64,000 nt of DNA from Pardosa pseudoannulata (lineage: Eukaryota > Arthropoda > Arachnida > Araneae > Lycosidae), in the NCBI GenBank assembly GCA_032207245.1, contig CM063498.1:52311339-52375338 (forward strand), in the 5' to 3' direction. Both the position numbers and the translations under genes were made by a program. Within the stretch, counting starts at the first letter, position 1. The number at the start of each line of letters is the position of its first letter. Positions 37,180 to 48,769 of this stretch are shown one piece after another. The notes beneath the pieces were generated by a model, which saw nothing but the letters and a program-made list of their open reading frames with translations, was not told where the DNA came from and ran no database searches.

Positions 37180-38994
37180 AGGTTGCTGCAAAGTTAACCC
37201 CTATATTTACAACTAAACCACATTATTTTCCCCTGTATAAAAAAAAAAAAATTAAGAGATGAAAGAATATATGAAAATTAGTTGTTAATAACTAGGCATA
37301 AGACTACCTGAGCACCTCCTCCAAAGGATGTACACAGAGAAGGGGGAGGGGTCATATGGGTAAGAACACCCCTTGAATTATACAGAAGTTTTATCTGTCA
37401 ATAAGATATATTTACATAAACTGTTGTGCTATACAACAAATATTATACATATGATATTCTTCATTGCATGAAAATATCCATATGTTAGTTCAATCCTTAT
37501 ATTGTAACAAAATTTTAAATTTTCATGTTGATTAAGGTAGATCCCCTTGAAATTATTTTCTGGGTATGGCTTTGCCTCTCCTTCTCTTACCAATATATAC
37601 ATATTTTTCTATTTTTTAACTTTAACCCACATATTAAATTCTCCCTCAGTCTGTTTAACAACACCATAAATCTGATTTAAATTAAAGTCTAAGCTCTATA
37701 AATATATACAAAGTCACATAAATTGCAAAATATTGCCAAAAAAATGAAAATTATATAAGTATATACCTTTTTTGGCGCTTTTTAATAAACATTCTCCATA
37801 GAACCATCACATTATTACAGGAAAAAAAAATAAGACCAATTACTATTTTTGAAGACATACAAAGTAAATATATTTTTTAACAGAATTACAAAATGAGGCC
37901 TAACATTTTCCATCTGAATGTCCTTTTTTTTTTTTTTTTGGTGATTTATAAAAAAGGAAAAAAATCAAACACAAGAAATTTTATAAGAATTTTAGATGCT
38001 TAAACGTAATTTTATGATTTCTGAAATTTGTCCTTGATAAATGGACATTTCACTCAGATTTAACTTTATAAACTCTATAGTTATAATAAATGTGAAGCGA
38101 AATTGAAAGCAGTTTGTACCTCAGTTCATAAGGTGATATAACTCCTTTTGATTTCACTTTAAATGTATCTCTAATGATTATCCAAGATATGATTGATTAG
38201 AGATTATATATTGATTATCAGAGAATAATTTTACAACAAATAGATACATACACACCTCTAATAATTGATTCACAACATCTTTTTATAACTTAATCTTATA
38301 ACATACATTTTTTCTCTGGTAACATAAATATCTTTTCAATGTGAAACAAAATTTAAATGAAAAATAAAATTAAAGGTCATAAAATCACTTTTATAATTTA
38401 TCACAAACTCAAGCATGAACAGTTTATATAATATTCATAAAATTTATTTCAGTTTCTTTAAAGTTATTAGTTACATGTTGAAATAATCATATATCTAATA
38501 AGCTTTAAACAGCATAAATTTAGACAATATTTTAGAAAAGGTTATTTTACAATAATATACACCAGATTTGCAAGAGAAAATTATTGAAGAGTTTGTGATA
38601 TTCTTTATATAAAATATGCCAGTTTAAAAGTCATAAACCTTGTTAACTGAATATTATAGTTTAAAATAAATTTATATCTATCACAAAGAATTAAGAGCTC
38701 TTATTCTAAATTCAAATCTCCTTATTTTTAATAAAAAATATTATATGGACTTTCAAATAACATATTCTTGTTTATGTTTTATTTTAAAGGAAATATTTGA
38801 TTAACTAATCAATAATAAAACAATTTACAGACTAAAAATAAATTTGAATAAGATTTATAAAAGAACCAAATACTTTTAGATATTATTTTTAACTAAATAG
38901 GAAAAGTGATAAGAATTCTTAATAAAATCAATTTAAATGTGCTATGTTTTAGTTTAGAAAGGAATTCATTCTTATTTTAATGAATCCTAAGAAG
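37180..38994. other. Non-coding A+T-rich DNA
   Basis: No coding block recognised; a 19-bp poly(T) tract lies near 37923-37941. It may include distal 3' sequence of the downstream-facing zinc-finger gene. Confidence 0.5.
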
Positions 38995-39512
38995 CAGTGG
39001 CATACACACTTTTTTTATAGGTAGAATTTTAGAGAAAAGCCCCACAGATGAATCTATGCATATAACATGCCTGCCATTTTGTAAAATTATAATATAATTC
39101 AAGGGTGCGTAATATTAGGATTTGACAAAATATAATGTATCAGAACATAAAGAAAGTACACAAGTCGAGGCATTACCTTCAGATAAGAAGTTAAAAATTT
39201 ACAGACTTTTTTCTAGCCATTTGGACCATGAGAGGGGTTTAACCCTTTCGTGAAGCATTTATTTCTCACTCCACGTTGCCAAACTTTCAAATCAGAGCTG
39301 CTAATTTTATTAAATAAATTGAACAATTGATGACAGTACAAAACCAAAGCGGGAATCAGTTCTTCCATCGTTTCAATAACAAGACTAATATATTAGAATG
39401 GGTTTTATGCTTCCCACAGGTGATTTTGTAAGATCGTGTAGGTGGGAAGTAATCTTCCCACGGCCTACGAAAGGGTTAAACCCCTAAATCTTATCTTTGT
39501 GGTATGCCACTG
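38995..39512. mobile_element. hAT-type MITE hosting a nested MITE
   Basis: The ends CAGTGGCATAC (left) and, complemented, CAGTGGCATACC (right) are inverted and of the CAGTGGC... hAT class. The possible 8-bp flanks ctaagaag and ttaaccag match only at five positions. Without the nested 233-bp element it would be about 281 bp. It lies about 300 bp beyond the zinc-finger stop codon. Confidence 0.6.
39243..39475. mobile_element. piggyBac-type MITE nested in the hAT MITE
   Basis: TTAA (39239-39242) then CCCTTTCGTGAAG; the other end, complemented, is CCCTTTCGTAGGC beside TTAA (39476-39479). Removing the element and one TTAA restores the palindrome AGGGGTTTAAACCCCT in the host MITE, which supports these boundaries. 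Confidence 0.8.
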
Positions 39513-39809
39513 TTAACCAGTCAAATATTTAATATGAAATATCATATATGTTATGTAATATAAATAATTTTGGAAGTTATATTATGTAAAATAAATATAG
39601 TTTATCTAAAATGAAAGTTTCAGAAAAGTTTTAGTTGGGATATAATAATTTACAACATTATACTTAACTTAATTATGTAACATTTAATTATAAAACATCT
39701 TCGAACATATAAGAGAAGCTAATTCTCATTTAAAAAGAAATACACAAAAATTGAAATATTTCACATATATAATAAGAGTTCTTTGGTTATAGAATTATAT
39801 AACATTTAC

Positions 39810-40814
39810 TTAATGTGTAAGCATGTGCATATTCAAACTGCTTTTTTTCGTATAGCTCTTCTCACATAAGGTACAAGCATGGGGCTTCATACCTAAATGA
39901 ATAAACCTATGTTTGGTTAGACTACTAGCATCACTAAAGCGTTTCTTACACACTTCACACATATATGGTTTTTCTCCAGTATGGGTACGGTAGTGCTTTT
40001 TTAGATTACCACTCAGGCTAAATGATTTAGCACATATATTACAAGTATAAGGTTTCTCCCCAGTATGTATACGAAAATGAACTTGAAGTTGTCTTTTCAT
40101 AGCAAAACGTTTATCACAAACTTCACAACAGTATGGTTTTACACCAGTGTGACACCGATAATGACTTGCCAACAAACATTTTTGAAGAAAACCTTTATTG
40201 CACACATCACAAATATATGGCTTAAAGCCTGTATGGCCCAATTCATGTTTTATCAAATCACCTTTATCCCTGAAACCTTTCATGCATGTTTTACAAATAT
40301 AAGGTGTTATGCCTGCATGAATGAGGCAGTGAGACTTAAGTCTAAAGTTGGATGTAAACCCTCTGGAACATACAGGGCATACATAGGGCTTTTCGCCAGT
40401 ATGAACACGGCAATGTCTAACTAAACTACTACTTGAAGAAAAATCTTTATTACACACATCGCAGGTATAAGAAGCCTTTTGAGACTTCTTTTTACTACCT
40501 GATTTCGATTTTAACGATTTCTTTCTCTGGGACTGTTTATTGCATAATAAAGACAATATATTAATATTTCTCAAATCAGATGCATATTCATCAGAATTAT
40601 TTACATTTTCTGAATAATCCTGAGTGGGAATTTCGTGAGTTTCAAGAAGTTGAGACGGCGTGTCAGGCAAAATAAATGATTCAGCGTCGGTATCCTCGAT
40701 TGCTTGGGTATTATCTAGATTAAAGTCTTCTGTGCATGAAATATTTTCTAAATCAGTGTTAGCATCTTGCGATAAATGTTGCAGGTCGTTTACATCATCA
40801 CCGTCGTTACACAT
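39810..40814 (-). CDS. Eight-finger C2H2 zinc-finger protein
   Basis: A 334-residue single-exon protein, probably a nuclear DNA-binding transcription regulator. Residues 1-90 are acidic and Ser/Thr-rich without a recognisable KRAB, BTB, SCAN or ZAD domain. Residues 97-113 are Lys/Arg-rich, a likely nuclear localisation signal. Eight C2H2 fingers of 23 residues follow at exact 28-residue spacing: 116-138, 144-166, 172-194, 200-222, 228-250, 256-278, 284-306 and 312-334. All Cys and His ligands are intact. Three linkers are canonical TGEKP (after fingers 1, 5 and 6); the others are variants (AGITP, TGFKP, TGVKP, LGMKP). The protein ends at the last histidine of finger 8. No orthologue can be named by eye. 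The start ATG at 40814 is the first in frame and the 5' flank is G+C-richer. Confidence 0.93.
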   Translation of the reverse strand: MCNDGDDVNDLQHLSQDANTDLENISCTEDFNLDNTQAIEDTDAESFILPDTPSQLLETHEIPTQDYSENVNNSDEYASDLRNINILSLLCNKQSQRKKSLKSKSGSKKKSQKASYTCDVCNKDFSSSSSLVRHCRVHTGEKPYVCPVCSRGFTSNFRLKSHCLIHAGITPYICKTCMKGFRDKGDLIKHELGHTGFKPYICDVCNKGFLQKCLLASHYRCHTGVKPYCCEVCDKRFAMKRQLQVHFRIHTGEKPYTCNICAKSFSLSGNLKKHYRTHTGEKPYMCEVCKKRFSDASSLTKHRFIHLGMKPHACTLCEKSYTKKSSLNMHMLTH

Positions 40815-41000
40815 TTTGTTACCATATTATGTATAAGTTCAAAATGGAAAATTATAAACACCGTGCAAAACAATAAAAATATAACAACAATTTTCCACAC
40901 ACGACACGTTTCTGTATGCTCTGATTAGTGTCTGAACATCCGGAAACCGAAACCGTGTCGACAATTTTCACTATTGCCATTTTTTAAAAAAAGTTAATAT
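40815..41000 (-). promoter_or_regulatory. Probable promoter/5' UTR of the zinc-finger gene
   Basis: The stretch has several CpGs in otherwise CpG-poor DNA. It includes ATCCGGAAA at 40938-40946, which fits an ETS-family core (CCGGAA). There is no independent evidence for a transcription start. Confidence 0.35.
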
Positions 41001-41786
41001 AAAATTGTCTAAAACACAAAGTGAGTGTTTAATATTGACTTCAAAGATAATATATTCTAAATTTTCGACTAAATATCTAACTATATCCTAAAACTGATCA
41101 AATAATTTACTTTTGATCAGTGGTTTGTACGGTCCCCCTGGGATCAATGTTACAGAATAAGAGGAATCATGATAAATAATCATTAATTTGGGATACGTGC
41201 ACAATTTCTGGGGGTTCACGAAAGATTTGACAAATAATGTAAAGTAATTCTGACAAATTTTAATTTTTATAGAAGTTAAAATAAAAGCGATAAATAAATA
41301 GGTAGCTATTTTTCAACCGTTCAAATGAAATTAGATAAAACATTTCTTACTTGGTTATCCCTGGTTGAGTGTTATACCACTTTTTAAGTAAATACCCAGT
41401 GACATAAACAGAATTTTTTCAAGGGGATTCATAATTCAAAAAATAATAGCCCGTATAATTTCTACTAAAGTTTTTATTTTTACCATTTTGTCTGAACTCA
41501 AGAAGGGGGTTAAACCCCTACCCTCCAACCTTGTGTACGCTCCTCCACAAACCCATATTTATTCATTCTGATAAAAGAGCAACTCATTCATTGAATTATC
41601 TGTAAATGAAGGTAAAATACAAATTCACCACACATTCTTGTTTCAAAAACAGATTTCCTCTTTTGCGTATGTATCGCTGTACAGAATCTGTTAGTTGCCT
41701 TCGTATTTAGTAGAGTATGCATTTCTACAGTTATGAGCCTCACCAAGAAAAAAAGTGTGAACTCGAAATTAGTAGGTCTAAATGCT

Positions 41787-41958
41787 TGGACTGTTACCAT
41801 ATTGTGGTCGATATATGTCACAATAGCAACTTCGCGTCATATAATGACATCAAAAGTCGCAAGAGATGGACATTTTGACTCATTAATTTCCCCTTCTGAT
41901 ATCATTATCACTCAAAAGTCGTCCATGACATACTTCGACCGCAATATGGTAGCATCCT
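41787..41958. mobile_element. Small MITE with about 30-bp inverted termini
   Basis: Left end TGTTACCATATTGTGGTCGA at 41792, continuing to 41820; right end, complemented, TGCTACCATATTGCGGTCGA, occupying 41954-41926. No target duplication could be fixed. A relative with only the left terminus sits at about 50424-50560. Confidence 0.65.
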
Positions 41959-42206
41959 TGAGAATATTATATAAAGTGGGGAATATAGACAACCTCATAT
42001 CAATCCACGAGGCTAACCTGTATCATTAGTAGCACTGAAAAATGTTTCTATAATTTAAAAAGTGATGTATAATTTTAATATATGTTACTTTAAAACAAAG
42101 TAAAAATTGTAATTTTGTAAATAATTATTCTTCCCGGATATTCATAGTAAGATGTTTGCAGTGAGAGAGAGATCTGTCGTGGACATAAAATGTTTGAGAA
42201 ACACTG

Positions 42207-43138
42207 GTATAGCTCATAAGATATTTGATTTTTTTTTTTAGAAATTAATGAGTTCCAAACTTTTGAAATTTCAGATTTCCGTATATTATAACTTATTTAT
42301 TTGATTTTCACCAAATAACTTAAGTTTAAAAATGTACACGTTCGTGAATAATTTTTTACTTCCTAAAGAATGCGGAGTAATGCAGAATTTTGCACTAGTT
42401 ATCTGAAAATGGCAAAAATTTTTGAAAGAAGGTTCTAAACAATAAGTCATTACAAAAATATATAATTTAAAAAGTAATTTTTTGAACTTGTAATAAACTG
42501 TGAAATGGGAGATCGGGTTCTTATTTGTGGTTTTGGGTTCAGCAATCAGGACAAGAATATGCAGATTTCTTTCGTTACAGCAAAACCTTTTTGACCGATT
42601 TATTTTGGTTCAGGTTGACAAGTGATAAGGCCTTTAATCGGTTGAAAATTTTTAGCTTTGAGACTAGAAATCCGCTTATTCTACAAAGGGAAATAGGAAT
42701 CCTAAATTATGGTGTTTTTTCAGCACGTAGATGTTGCTGGAGAATAAGGAATTTACAAGAAATTACAACCCAGTTGGAAGAAAAAAAACACGACTCAACA
42801 CAAAACGACAAAAATGGCTCAGGTGTGATATACTCAGAACGAGTTCTCGCAGGTTAATTAATCATATATCATCCTATGCAGCGAACTGTAAAAAAAAAAA
42901 TTCTGAAACATTCAGAAATACAAGTATTTATAATGAGAAATTTTCACGTTTTCTAATTTTAATTTTAAACAATAGAAGACAAAAAAGTAAGCAGGAAAGT
43001 ACCTATTTTTCTTTCATTTGGGGGCCTAATTAGTGATTTCTAATGGGTTTTATAGCGGACTCTTTAACGTCTCTCACAAACGATACTTTTTCTCCGCCGA
43101 GTTTGTGATGTCACAGTTCATGATAACACTGATCACCT
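42207..43138. other. Non-coding DNA with small overlapping frames
   Basis: Two overlapping open frames (42525-42857 and 42731-43033) show no recognisable domain. The preceding segment ends GTTTGAGAAACACTG at 42206, a motif typical of one end of some hAT elements, but no partner end was found. Confidence 0.4.
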
Positions 43139-43360
43139 ATGATATGTTTACATATTAAAAGGCGACTTTTAAATTTGTTTCTGTGTAAAGTATCGCATAT
43201 AATAAATTTTTTTTTTATTATGTCTGACATTAAAAAATCATATTATAAATATTGTATTGTGCCACTCTATAAAAATGCAACTATAGTTGTATTTTTACTC
43301 AGTTGTATTTTTGTACTCATTGCAATTATAATTGCAATGAGAAGATCCAAATACACGTAA
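43139..43360 (+). pseudogene. Possible THAP-like zinc-finger start fragment
   Basis: From the second in-frame ATG (43220) the frame reads MSDIKKSYYKYCIVPLYKNA, resembling the opening of THAP domains (KYC-VP-CKN). The second zinc-binding Cys is Tyr here, and the frame then passes into a hydrophobic stretch (IVVFLLSCIFVLIAIIIAM), so no THAP core remains. It could equally be a chance short frame with a membrane-like segment. Confidence 0.25.
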
Positions 43361-45079
43361 AATCTGTATAAATGCGATGAAAAGAGAAATTAAACCCCAC
43401 ATTATCATATAAATCATCTCTATGGGTTTGTGAAACCATTTTTAGGTAAGTAAATACTTGCTTTTGTTTAAATATTACTAATTTAGAACTATTAAAGTAT
43501 ATAAAAATACATCTACACCTTTAAAAATACTGTTGATTAACCAGTGCTATTTAACTTTAAAAACTGCTAATTTTCGAGTGTTATCACAGAGTTCAAGTAC
43601 AATAAATGTTTGATAAAGCATATAAATATCGTAAAACATATACATATCTAAAATATATAAATATCTAAAACATATAATTATCTAATAAATAACTCGGAGG
43701 GGAAGGTTATGTATTTTCAAGGTATTATAAATATTTTCTTCAGAGATGCATACTTTCTTAAGTGTACCAATTCAAAGTGATATTTTTTGATTAAATTGGT
43801 GACAAATTTAAAAAGAGTATAATATTTTAAAAATACTTAATAATGATATTGCTTTAAAAATTAAATTTAATATCAGAAACTTTATACATTTTTTAATTTA
43901 ACATTACTATTAAAGGCAATAAAATTGCTATTTAAAAAAAGTATGAATAATTAAGTAAAGCCTTTTAAAGATTTTAAATTTCTTTTCATCAAATTTAAAA
44001 TACTTCAGAATAAAATTAAATGCTTAGATTTAAAATACTTAATAGTGATTAAAAAATGTAAATTTTATTTAAGAAACTGTATACATTTTTTATTTATCAT
44101 TAATATTAAAAGATAATAAAATTGTATTACTTTGAATGTAAATATGAAATAATTGGTATTTTACACACAAAAAAGTAATCATCTAGGAATGTTAATATAT
44201 TTTAAAACTATAATGGTGGTTTTAATACATAAATTTGATATTTTAATCCAAGAATGATTTTTAATACATTTCAAACTTCAATATTAAAATAATTTTCAGA
44301 TACTTTTTGTTTTAACCAGATCAAAATAACTTCCAATAAAATTAAGTATAAATACCTCCTCTAATTTTTATTTTAATATTACATCCATCTCTATTTATAA
44401 AAAGCGATGCTACTACAAATGTGTGTATATGATATATGTATATTTATTTGACTTGTCTGTGTCTACAAACAGAAGAGCTGTGATTAGCATGAATAAAATA
44501 TTAATACATGTTAAGTAAAATTGGATAAATATATAAATGATTTTACATACCTTTGGGTTTTAATTCCTCGTATTTCTGCTCCCATAAAATCTGTTTTTTT
44601 TTTTTTTTTTTTTTTTTTTTCCCCTCCCCAAGAACGAAAACATTGACATGCTGTCACTTTTCGGGAGGTTGTCCGACTGTCCTTTGATAAATCCAGGTAG
44701 AAGAGACATTTATAACAAATTAAGATAATTAAGCTATAGAGATCGGTAAAATAAACCTTCAGGTTTAAATAAAAATAAATTTTGATAGCTAGAAAATTTC
44801 AAGAACTTGCAAAAACAAAATTGGAAAATAGTGCCCGTTACAAGCAATAAGAAAATATTGGATATCATGAACTATGATATCACAACCACTCACGAAGCGT
44901 TTTGATGTCCCGTGATTTTCGCTTAACTTAAAATTAATTTTTAAAAGATGGACCCAGTTTTTTTCATTTTTGAGAACATTTTTGGAATCTACGAGTCTGG
45001 AATTATCAGAAAAATACTAAGTTGTTTGAATCCCCCACATGTGCAAATTCCTCATTATACATTTGAAAGTACATATACT
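43361..45079. other. Non-coding A+T-rich DNA
   Basis: No gene recognised. Contains the poly(T) tract at 44594-44620. Confidence 0.55.
44594..44620. repeat. Poly(T) tract followed by C-rich run
   Basis: 27 consecutive T, then CCCCTCCCC. On the minus strand this is an oligo(A) stretch of the kind left by retroposition, but no retroposed body was recognised beside it. Confidence 0.85.
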
Positions 45080-45107
45080 AAGTATGTACACATATGTGTA
45101 CATACTT
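45080..45107. repeat. Perfect 28-bp palindrome
   Basis: The left half AAGTATGTACACAT is followed directly by its exact reverse complement, with no spacer. Confidence 0.95.
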
Positions 45108-45110
45108 ATA

Positions 45111-45148
45111 CTGTATATATGCCATACATATGTATGGCATATATACAG
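45111..45148. repeat. Perfect 38-bp palindrome
   Basis: The left half CTGTATATATGCCATACAT is followed directly by its exact reverse complement. It lies only 3 bp from the preceding palindrome. Confidence 0.95.
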
Positions 45149-46639
45149 AATCTGAATAAAATAATGCGGTCACATGTGAAATGCTGCAAAATGTTTATAA
45201 ATATGCTGATTGCTCTCCTTTTCCATTCATTACAGCTTGTATATGACGTAAGATAACAAATTCATGTCATGTACAACTGCTACAGAGATACGCAGTCATT
45301 CACATTCACAAAGATCACTAATTCGGAAAGTGGAATTGGAGATGGATAACTAAGATAAAATTTGTTCTTTTCTAAAATACCTCACAAATTTTCAGTTATA
45401 TTCAGAAGGGGAAGCTTTGGTGGACGTAGGAAGTTTTGTAGTTCACAATAGTGTTCCTCAAAACAGTTTTGTGCACTTCAAATGAGAACATTATAATGAG
45501 AACATTATAACCGAGAACAAATTTTGCAACACAAGCTGAAGATGGTTAGTTAAAACTGTATAATAAAGAAGAGGAACTGTTTATATGTCTATTCAACTTC
45601 GCCTGCAGTTTTTTTCCGATCTAGATAAAAAATTTTGTACACCTGACCTTCTTGACGAGAGGAAGGTCACTATCTACTTTAAATTCCCCCAGAGCTTTAA
45701 TTAACGGAGATATTAACGGAGGAATAATTTCAGAGTGCTAATTGTTTCATCCTTTGACGCTCGGTGAAACGGCTAGGGCATAAATATTTGCTGGGATTTA
45801 CTGACAATTAAAAATTTCCATCTTTCCGTTCTAGAATAAGTTAGGCTAAGGATAATATTGTCTGAATAGCTTTACCTATAATAGTTGTTTCTTCGTCATA
45901 CAGTATAATGTTTTAAAAAAATAATAATTCTTGCTATTTTATACGAATTTTTCCCACGAGTTGATTTTAAAACATTTTTAAGAATAAGATTTTTGAATGG
46001 TCCTGTACACTTCCGCAATTCTTCTGTTCGGTACAATATTATATCCTTGACAAGTCCAGAATTTTTTCAATCGAATTGCACATTAAAAAAAAGCTTTTAT
46101 TATTTTATTTTTCAAACTTTAGTTTATTTTGTAGTCTTCCTTTTTATTTATACAACTTTTGCACAAGTATTATTAACACCGCGATGGCTTCGGCGCTGAG
46201 CGAAGTATTTTTTTCATCGTGTTTCATTATTTTCATTATGTATCTCAACTGTCGTGTAATTTGTAACTCCTCCAGCGCTCAATAGATGGCGATACTGAAT
46301 TACATTTTCCAGTTTTTTTTATTTTGCTCTGGCCGAATGTAAATATGAGAACTTGCTATTGTGTTTTGTCTTTGTCAAGGTACAGAATGATTACTTTTAA
46401 TCATTCAACACGTTGTTTTTCACATATGCATTGTTATGTGAACGATTTAATCATCTTACAGCTTTTTTACTTTCGTTTTTAGAAAGCCGCTGTAAGCGTA
46501 CTAAATTCTCGTTTGGCAAAATTGTTTTTCTTGACTCAATAAATTATGTTTTTGATCTTTATTCGTTCGGAGGTTGAAGTAGTGCTTTTTATCACTGCTA
46601 GGTACTGCGTAACAACCAGCTACCTTGATCTTGAGTTTC
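45149..46639. other. Non-coding DNA
   Basis: No conserved reading frame found; overlapping frames near 46000-46280 are hydrophobic, without a domain. From about 45580 the DNA contains more CpG than the left half of the window. Confidence 0.45.
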
Positions 46640-47323
46640 GTCCCCGAACTCGGGTCACGCGAAAATCGCAGGCGAAGAATTTTTTCTTCTTATTTCAATA
46701 CTGATTCTGCTATTTCCCTGAGTATGTTAAAAAAACATCATTTGGCCGAACGATGACCGAATGGATAGGGAATAACGTCATTCGAATGAGCATCGTTAGA
46801 TCAGATACTATAAATACCAGAGTGTCCCCAAATGTGCAGACGAAAGATGGCCCAATGCGGCTTTTCGGACTCGGAGTTCGTGGGTTCGAATCCCACTATG
46901 GAATGGATAGTCGGAATCGGATTCAAGCAGTAGGTTGCGGTCTCGTTAGCCCTTGTGTTGCAAAAAGTAGACCGTAACGCCCCAAAAAACCAACAACAAC
47001 AAAAAAAGAAAAATCAAAACATCATTTGATGCTTATTTTCTTTTATTTTTTCTGTTTTATTACAAAATATCTGTAACATTTTTCGAGACAAAATGTTTAA
47101 AAATTATATTAATCTGAAAATAAAAATATCGCATGAATTTTTTAACTTATAAACTGGGCGCCGTATTATATATTTTTTGAAAACGTAAAAGCTATTGAAA
47201 TTCTTGTATTATTTTAAAACAACTGATGAAGATGTGAATTGTAACATATGTAGACAAAGAAAATATAAAAAATTACCCCGTATTTCAGGGCCTGAAAGTA
47301 TAAAAGCTGAGCCGTACGAAGGA
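46640..47323 (+). mobile_element. TTAA-type dispersed repeat split by a SINE
   Basis: Matches 29458-29898 in reverse orientation on both sides of the SINE, including the words CTTATTTCAATACTGATTCT and GATGCTTATTTTC. The right end GCCGTACGAAGGA abuts TTAA at 47324-47327, parallel to the GCGCAGAGGG/TTAA end of the other copy. The left end is not resolved. Confidence 0.6.
46744..47015 (+). mobile_element. tRNA-derived SINE copy 3, elongated variant
   Basis: Starts GGCCGAACGATGACCGAATG and ends in a CCAA/CAA-rich tail. The perfect 12-bp flanks aaaacatcattt (46732-46743 and 47016-47027) mark the insertion. Roughly 75 extra bases lie between an A-box-like start and a second partial head (GATGGCCCAATGCGG), making it about 272 bp against 178-180 bp for the other full copies. 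The B-box GGGTTCGAATCCC is intact. Confidence 0.88.
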
Positions 47324-47639
47324 TTAAAAAATAAAGAAATAAAATTTTAATGGGAAAAACCAAAAACATTAGGTGTAAATTTGTTCGTGAGAGATATATA
47401 TAAAATAAACATAAAAAAGTTCTACATTGTATATTATTTACATTACTACATTTTTATTTTAAACAAATTATAAGCTCTTGATTCAACATAAATATTTAGA
47501 TTAAATATATACTTCTTTTTCCTTGGTTATACGCTGTATGCTTTTACACTGCACATTAAAAAAACATATTTTGATTAAGTATACGAGCGTGCCACATCCT
47601 TTCCCCAATACTACCAATAAAATAGGTGCAACGACCAAA

Positions 47640-48190
47640 AAGTCGACATAACTTGTTTCTGGCTTATACCTATGTACCGAGATACTTTCCCACGATGGTT
47701 AGCACCTGCATGCACAGCTGTGGGAGAAATTTCCGAGAAGAATTTAGACTTCGATTGTTGACTTCGAGTTTAAGGATCAGTGCGGAGGAGGTATAGATCA
47801 CGGAATGGCACAAGCGTAACGGTCAAGCTCTCACAGAGATGTAACCGTGAGGTATGGGGGCAGGGGCTAAAGATAATGTTTGCTTTCACAACAGGGGCTG
47901 TTTTAATAAGCCCATCTGAACTCCCGAAGGGGGTACAGATGTGGGAAAATTTCACCAAACAGGCGATTGGTAAAGAAGAAAAAAGGGGCGTTAAAACAGA
48001 GGTGAGGTGTTGAGAAAGAGTTAAGAGGGAAGGGGTCGAGGTCGAGATTCAAGAGTAGCTGGACATCGAAATCCCAAGCCCTGCTCGCCAGAACCGACGT
48101 TCCTGTGCGCCCGAACTCCCGGACCGACACACCGCATGAGGAGAGCCCCTGCCTGCTCCCCTGTGTCTTTACTGGAGGTAAATCAGATAA
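47640..48190. other. G+C- and CpG-rich island of unknown nature
   Basis: The base composition contrasts sharply with its surroundings. The part from about 48000 to 48175 is the most CpG-rich, and a good splice-donor-like word (GGAG/GTAAAT) sits at 48176. Open frames on both strands (47780-48013 plus; 48199-47903 minus) show no domain. Candidates are a first exon of a non-coding RNA or a fragment of a retroelement long terminal repeat; I cannot choose. Confidence 0.4.
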
Positions 48191-48769
48191 CATATTCATG
48201 ACGGTTATTTAGGCCTCAGTTACTAATTTAATATTTTGATTAAGGAATAACACATAACTAACGAGAAATGTAATGATTATGGTGTTAATATATATATAAA
48301 ACATAAATAATTGCTGGTTATGTTATATGGTGATCAAGTATATCAATTTGTAAATAGTGTACAGAATAAATGTCTTAATCTAAATATAAGGTATTATATT
48401 TTTACTGTGTTTCCCCATTGTAAACGAACACAGGTGTTGTGTTTTAAGTACAATACAACAACCCAATATATAACCTACTTGTGCACCTGCACCTGTACAT
48501 TGTATCTGCACTATTTGTTGTTAATACAAATAATCTTTTTCGCATTAAAGTATAATATAAATTTGTAATTAAACACTAAACAGAGTTGAAGGAAGGGGGA
48601 AGGGTGGTTAGACATGAAAAGTAATTAAGTATTTTTTCCAACATTATTAACAACATATATATTTGTGATACTAATTTTGTTACTAAATATCCAGTAACAG
48701 GGTGTAATTTGACTGTTTCAACTGAGGGGGCAAAATTCTTATCAAAAATTTAAAATATGAATAAATTAA

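Noticed and set aside
40065..40424. 119-codon plus-strand frame over the zinc-finger gene
   Set aside because: Antisense shadow of the C2H2 coding sequence; repeats of the finger pattern keep it open.
41117..41550. A hAT-type element with ends CAGTGGTTTGTACGG and a GTGGAGGAGCGTACAC-like complement
   Set aside because: The ends are only loosely alike, the right end lacks CTG, and no target duplication is visible.
42525..43033. Two overlapping plus-strand frames of about 100 codons
   Set aside because: They overlap in different frames, show no recognisable motif, and codon use looks random.
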